Part shown: positions 12,991 to 15,309 of the stretch, one piece after another
Numbering within the stretch: position 1 is the first letter of the stretch
Layout of the letters: every line of letters begins with the position of its first letter
Assembly (NCBI GenBank): GCA_003171235.1
Contig: PMYM01000074.1
Location: forward strand, 1 to 15,309
From: Phycisphaerales bacterium
GTDB taxonomy: Bacteria; Planctomycetota; Phycisphaerae; SM23-33
Direction of reading: 5' to 3'
DNA: 15,309 nucleotides
Translations under genes and position numbers: made by a program
Notes under the pieces: generated by a model
Database searches by the model: none
What the model was told of the DNA's origin: nothing
Seen by the model: the letters and a program-made list of their open reading frames with translations, nothing else

Positions 12991-14226
12991 TCAGTCCTCA
13001 CGTTGGTGGACCTTCTTCAACCGGGCAGCGAGGTCAGTCTGTTCGGCGACGAACTGCGATAGCAGAGCGCGATCTGCCGTGGGAATGGATGTCGTATTCC
13101 TCCAAAGGCTGAGCAATTTCGCCGGGTTAACGGCAGATACAGCGTCCCATGCGCCGGCCCGGCGCAGAGCGTTTTCAAAGTCAAGGCGTCGCGGGTCATT
13201 AGCTTTTGGGCAATCGAGGGTCAGTTCCTGCCGGACCTGGGCCTGGTGGGATGAGCCGCGAACCACCTCCAGGCCTTGCTGCTGGGCAAATTGAATAACC
13301 TGCTTCTGGATGTCTTCTTCTTGTAGCCCGAGGGCCTCGGCTTGGTGCTGGAATCCCAGCCGCTGGTCCCGCAGGGCGACCCAGGCGTCCACCAGCTTCA
13401 CCCCGTCGTCGGCTTTGAACTGGGCCGGCGGCAGGTTTTCAAGGCTGGCAGCGTGCCGCATGGCTGGGCAAATCGTCCTGAAGTCACACCAGTCGCAGAG
13501 ATTCGAGGGGCTGGTGGGGAAACTGGTGGCGTCGGTGCCGCGAGCCTCGATGTCGTCTATCAATGAAATACAAGACTGGCGGACGGCCTGCAACTGCTCG
13601 GCCGACCGGTGCGACCTGATTTCCTGGTCAAACCGCACGTAGTGCCAGATGAGATCCACCTCCCGCACGTCGTCCCACATATCGGCGAGGGCAATCTGGT
13701 AGAGGGCCAATTGGCGGTCAGCGTCGGCCTCAGCCTGGGTGGGCAGGTGGCGGCTGGTCTTGTAGTCGTGAATTTCGTAGGTGCCGTTCTGCTGGCGCCC
13801 CAGGCGGTCGATGTAGCCCTGCATCTTGTACTTGCCGTCCCCGTCGAGGTTGAGCCGAACTAACGTTTCCAGCCCGAGCGTGACCGAACCATTAAAGGGC
13901 TGGTAGCGGCGATAGTAGGCCAGCAGCGACTGGCGGCCGACCTCGCGGTAATCGGCGGCCTGGAAGGTCGCGCTGACGATTACGATGCCATCATGCCAGG
14001 CCTTATCCCAGGCAGCCTCATACCAAGCCAGCAACTCATCGGCCGACATGAGCCGCCCGCCCATCTGCTGGTTGTACAACTCTTCCAGCGCCTCATGCAC
14101 GCACTTGCCCAAAAAAGCTTCGATGGTGTCGGGCCGCTCGATGTCGGGTTTTTCGATGTAGTTGTACCAGTACTTACGGGGGCAGTCCTCGAAGGCCCTG
14201 AGTCTACTGTGCGAGTAAACGGTCAT
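12991..14226 (-). CDS. PD-(D/E)XK nuclease, RecB/Cas4-like, with predicted Fe-S cluster
   Basis: A protein of 411 residues. The nuclease core has His44 (GKCVHEALEEL), Asp140 (QGYIDRL), Asp154-x-Lys156 (HDYKTS) and the Q172-x3-Y176 motif (RQLALYQ). Four Cys, C15 (DCPRKYWY) and C244, C247, C253 (CDWCDFRTIC), are placed as in Cas4, AddB and related enzymes, where they hold a 4Fe-4S cluster. Residues 265-411 form a helical C-terminal region with DPRRLDFENALRRAG and VNPAKLL, a layout seen in stand-alone RecB-family exonucleases of about 400 residues. It probably cuts or resects single-stranded DNA ends. No helicase, cas1 or CRISPR array is near. The start is ATG 14226, with a weak GGGG 7 nt upstream. 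A strong hairpin lies 24 nt before it. Confidence 0.9.
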   Translation of the reverse strand: MTVYSHSRLRAFEDCPRKYWYNYIEKPDIERPDTIEAFLGKCVHEALEELYNQQMGGRLMSADELLAWYEAAWDKAWHDGIVIVSATFQAADYREVGRQSLLAYYRRYQPFNGSVTLGLETLVRLNLDGDGKYKMQGYIDRLGRQQNGTYEIHDYKTSRHLPTQAEADADRQLALYQIALADMWDDVREVDLIWHYVRFDQEIRSHRSAEQLQAVRQSCISLIDDIEARGTDATSFPTSPSNLCDWCDFRTICPAMRHAASLENLPPAQFKADDGVKLVDAWVALRDQRLGFQHQAEALGLQEEDIQKQVIQFAQQQGLEVVRGSSHQAQVRQELTLDCPKANDPRRLDFENALRRAGAWDAVSAVNPAKLLSLWRNTTSIPTADRALLSQFVAEQTDLAARLKKVHQRED

Positions 14227-14250
14227 AGCGTATCCCCAGATAAGGCAGCA

Positions 14251-14273
14251 GCGGGCGCCTCGTTGGCGCCCGC
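14251..14273 (-). promoter_or_regulatory. Strong GC hairpin in the nuclease leader
   Basis: GCGGGCGCC (14251-14259) and GGCGCCCGC (14265-14273) make a perfect 9-bp stem with a 5-nt loop. It ends 24 nt before the nuclease ATG on the minus strand. No T run follows on either strand, so it is not a standard terminator. It may affect translation or mRNA stability, or end an upstream transcript. Confidence 0.45.
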
Positions 14274-14342
14274 GCCGTAGCCATTATGCCGCGCCGTGCA
14301 AGCGGTGCCCAAAGCTTTTTCTAGCCCGCAGCCCTACGACGG

Positions 14343-14453
14343 CAGCGGTAGCAGACGCCGCTGGATTTCAGCACATAACGGCATTCAGCCGTCCCTAGTT
14401 TGACGGACGCCAGCAAATGCGTCTGGCGCACAGTTGACGACGGTGAACTGTGC
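14343..14453. other. Cluster of four stem-loops, possible structured RNA
   Basis: Successive perfect stems are CAGCGG/CCGCTG (14343-14348 with 14358-14363), ACGGC/GCCGT (14378-14382 with 14388-14392), CGCCAG/CTGGCG (14408-14413 with 14423-14428) and GCACAGTT/AACTGTGC (14428-14435 with 14446-14453). The third has an alternative pairing, GACGC (14406-14410) with GCGTC (14419-14423). The density is unusual, but short stems are common in GC-rich DNA. The strand is unclear. Confidence 0.3.
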
Positions 14454-14488
14454 TCTACAAGCCTCTGCCAGGGCGCCCGAGGAAGACA

Positions 14489-14593
14489 TCATGCCGCCTT
14501 GCCATACCCGATGTACAGGATGCCGTCAGTATTGATCCAGAAGGCGCGATACCGGATCAGTAGCATCCCGCCGTCTGCCTCGCGGGAAGTCAT
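14489..14593 (-). CDS. Possible small protein upstream of the nuclease
   Basis: From ATG 14593 the frame encodes 34 residues (MTSREADGGMLLIRYRAFWI, then NTDGILYIGYGKAA) with acceptable codon use and a GGGGA upstream. The same frame is open back to a GTG at 14725, giving 78 residues, but the added part looks less like protein. The stop overlaps an ATG at 14492 by ATGA. That ATG opens a 35-residue frame ending at 14385, which I could not support further. No function can be proposed. Confidence 0.25.
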   Translation of the reverse strand: MTSREADGGMLLIRYRAFWINTDGILYIGYGKAA

Positions 14594-14918
14594 GGAATCC
14601 CCGACTATATGAGGTCGTGGCGATCGACACCGACATCCCGAAAAATTCCGCAGGCAATTCAAGTAGGGGAAAGTTTTCGCCGATAGCCCAGACGGGTCGG
14701 GATAGAAGGCAGCATGAGCTATCACATGGGGGCGGTATCTACTGGATTCTCAGTTGTTTCTGGGAATCGGCAAGTCTGCTCAGCTGTCAGCACGCGGCTT
14801 ACTAACCGCGCCACCTCATCTCCCTCACGCGTAAGACCGCAGTTCACGCATAGAATCGCAGGTATCAGCTTCGCGCTAAGCAGACAGTATCCCTCTGCTG
14901 TCCGCGCAAGGAGAAAAC
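14594..14918. other. Gap before the Calx-beta gene, with uncertain mini-ORFs
   Basis: No well-supported gene lies here. A minus-strand frame ending at 14722 (TREGDEVARLVSRVLTAEQT is its best part) overlaps the GTG at 14725 by GTGA, but it has no good start or ribosome-binding site. Close to the right gene, AGCAGA (14879-14884) with TCTGCT (14894-14899) and GACAG (14883-14887) with CTGTC (14898-14902) are competing small stems in the probable leader. Confidence 0.3.
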
Positions 14919-15309
14919 ATGTCACAGACTGAACACGCACTGAAGATGTTGCGGCGGTGGTATCGGGCGGTGTTGGTCAACCAGGGAGTTTCTGAGGCAA
15001 GGCACCTCAACTCTCGAATGTGCCGAGAGGGGGGCCTCGCAGCTACGTTTGAGCCGCTGGAAAGTCGCATGTTGTTGTCGGGCACCCGCGTGAGCCTTAC
15101 CAGCACCGACCTTGTCGCCGGCGAGCAGGGCCCCGATACGGCGGTGTTCACCGTTACGCGCACGGTAGTGACGGACCAGGATCTGAAGGTCAACCTTAGC
15201 ATCGGTGGCACGGCGAGATACGGAATCGACTACGACGCGTTCGGCAGAAGCGTCGTGATTCCTGCCGGACAGGCCTCGGCCACGGTGACGATCACGCCCG
15301 TTGATGACG
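14919..15309 (+). CDS. Start of a secreted or surface protein with LEPR-xLLS motif and Calx-beta repeat (3' end outside window)
   Basis: The first 130 residues are visible and the frame is open at the window edge. The start ATG 14919 has AAGGAG (14908-14913) 5 nt upstream. The N-terminus is basic (MLRRWYRAVLVNQG), then FEPLESRMLLSG (44-55) matches the LEPR-xLLS segment found near the start of large planctomycetal exoproteins. Residues 57-130 read as a Calx-beta repeat: alternating strands, AVFTVTR, then YGIDYDAFG and VVIPAGQASATVTITPVDD, with the acidic residues that bind calcium in that fold. Such proteins are usually very long, multi-repeat adhesins or cell-surface proteins. The full length, other domains and exact function cannot be seen here. 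The export route linked to the motif is not established. Confidence 0.9.
   Translation, partial: MSQTEHALKMLRRWYRAVLVNQGVSEARHLNSRMCREGGLAATFEPLESRMLLSGTRVSLTSTDLVAGEQGPDTAVFTVTRTVVTDQDLKVNLSIGGTARYGIDYDAFGRSVVIPAGQASATVTITPVDD

Noticed and set aside
12991..14226. Calling the nuclease Cas4 and proposing a CRISPR locus
   Set aside because: No repeat-spacer array and no cas1 or cas2 are in the window. The 411-residue length and C-terminal region fit a stand-alone RecB-family exonuclease better.
14771..14860. tRNA-like stretch (GCTCAGCTGTCAGCAC followed by CGCGG-loop-CCGCG)
   Set aside because: The D-arm pairs only three of four bases, the anticodon loop would have 8 nt, no T-arm of the usual form follows, and no acceptor stem closes it.

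Overview
The window most likely comes from a GC-rich member of the Planctomycetota, probably class Phycisphaerae. Three protein signatures point there. A type IV-pilin-like prepilin ends with an H-X9-DG motif. A secreted protein at the right edge carries a FEPLESRMLLS (LEPR-xLLS type) segment followed by a Calx-beta repeat. A small DUF5658-like membrane protein is also present. This placement is inferred from protein signatures only; there is no rRNA marker gene.

Layout. Positions 1-1267 are accessory-looking. A minus-strand reading frame is interrupted by an in-frame TAA, and it is divergent from an orphan 240-residue protein; the spacer between them holds two overlapping, mutually exclusive inverted repeats. 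Positions 1427-3010 hold a DUF5658-like membrane protein and the prepilin, both on the minus strand, with a clear intrinsic terminator between them. Positions 3282-4433 (plus strand) encode a membrane-anchored zinc-ribbon protein of unknown function. Positions 4461-4900 hold two small, translationally coupled minus-strand genes that I do not recognise. Positions 5053-6075 encode a calcineurin-like metallophosphoesterase.

The core of the window, 6180-12717, is a phosphate-starvation locus. The high-affinity phosphate importer pstS-pstC-pstA-pstB lies on the minus strand, and the two-component pair phoB-phoR lies on the plus strand. They diverge from a shared control region at about 9975-10237. 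PstS binds periplasmic phosphate, PstC and PstA form the channel, PstB supplies ATP hydrolysis, and PhoR/PhoB sense and respond to phosphate limitation. Gene junctions are tight (ATGA overlap for pstS/pstC and for phoB/phoR, 8-nt overlap for pstC/pstA). No phoU is present in the window.

Positions 12991-14226 (minus strand) encode a stand-alone RecB/Cas4-like PD-(D/E)XK nuclease with a predicted Fe-S cluster. Its roughly 690-bp upstream region is rich in hairpins and in overlapping mini-ORFs of uncertain reality. From 14919 the plus strand enters the start of a large surface or secreted Calx-beta protein that runs off the window.

The best leads for something new are: the leaderless-looking promoter geometry shared by phoB and the orphan gene at 545; the interrupted frame with overlapping hairpins at 1-420; the triple zinc-ribbon membrane protein; the coupled small-gene pair; and the structured region upstream of the nuclease. 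I see no CRISPR array, transposase, integrase, rRNA or convincing tRNA.
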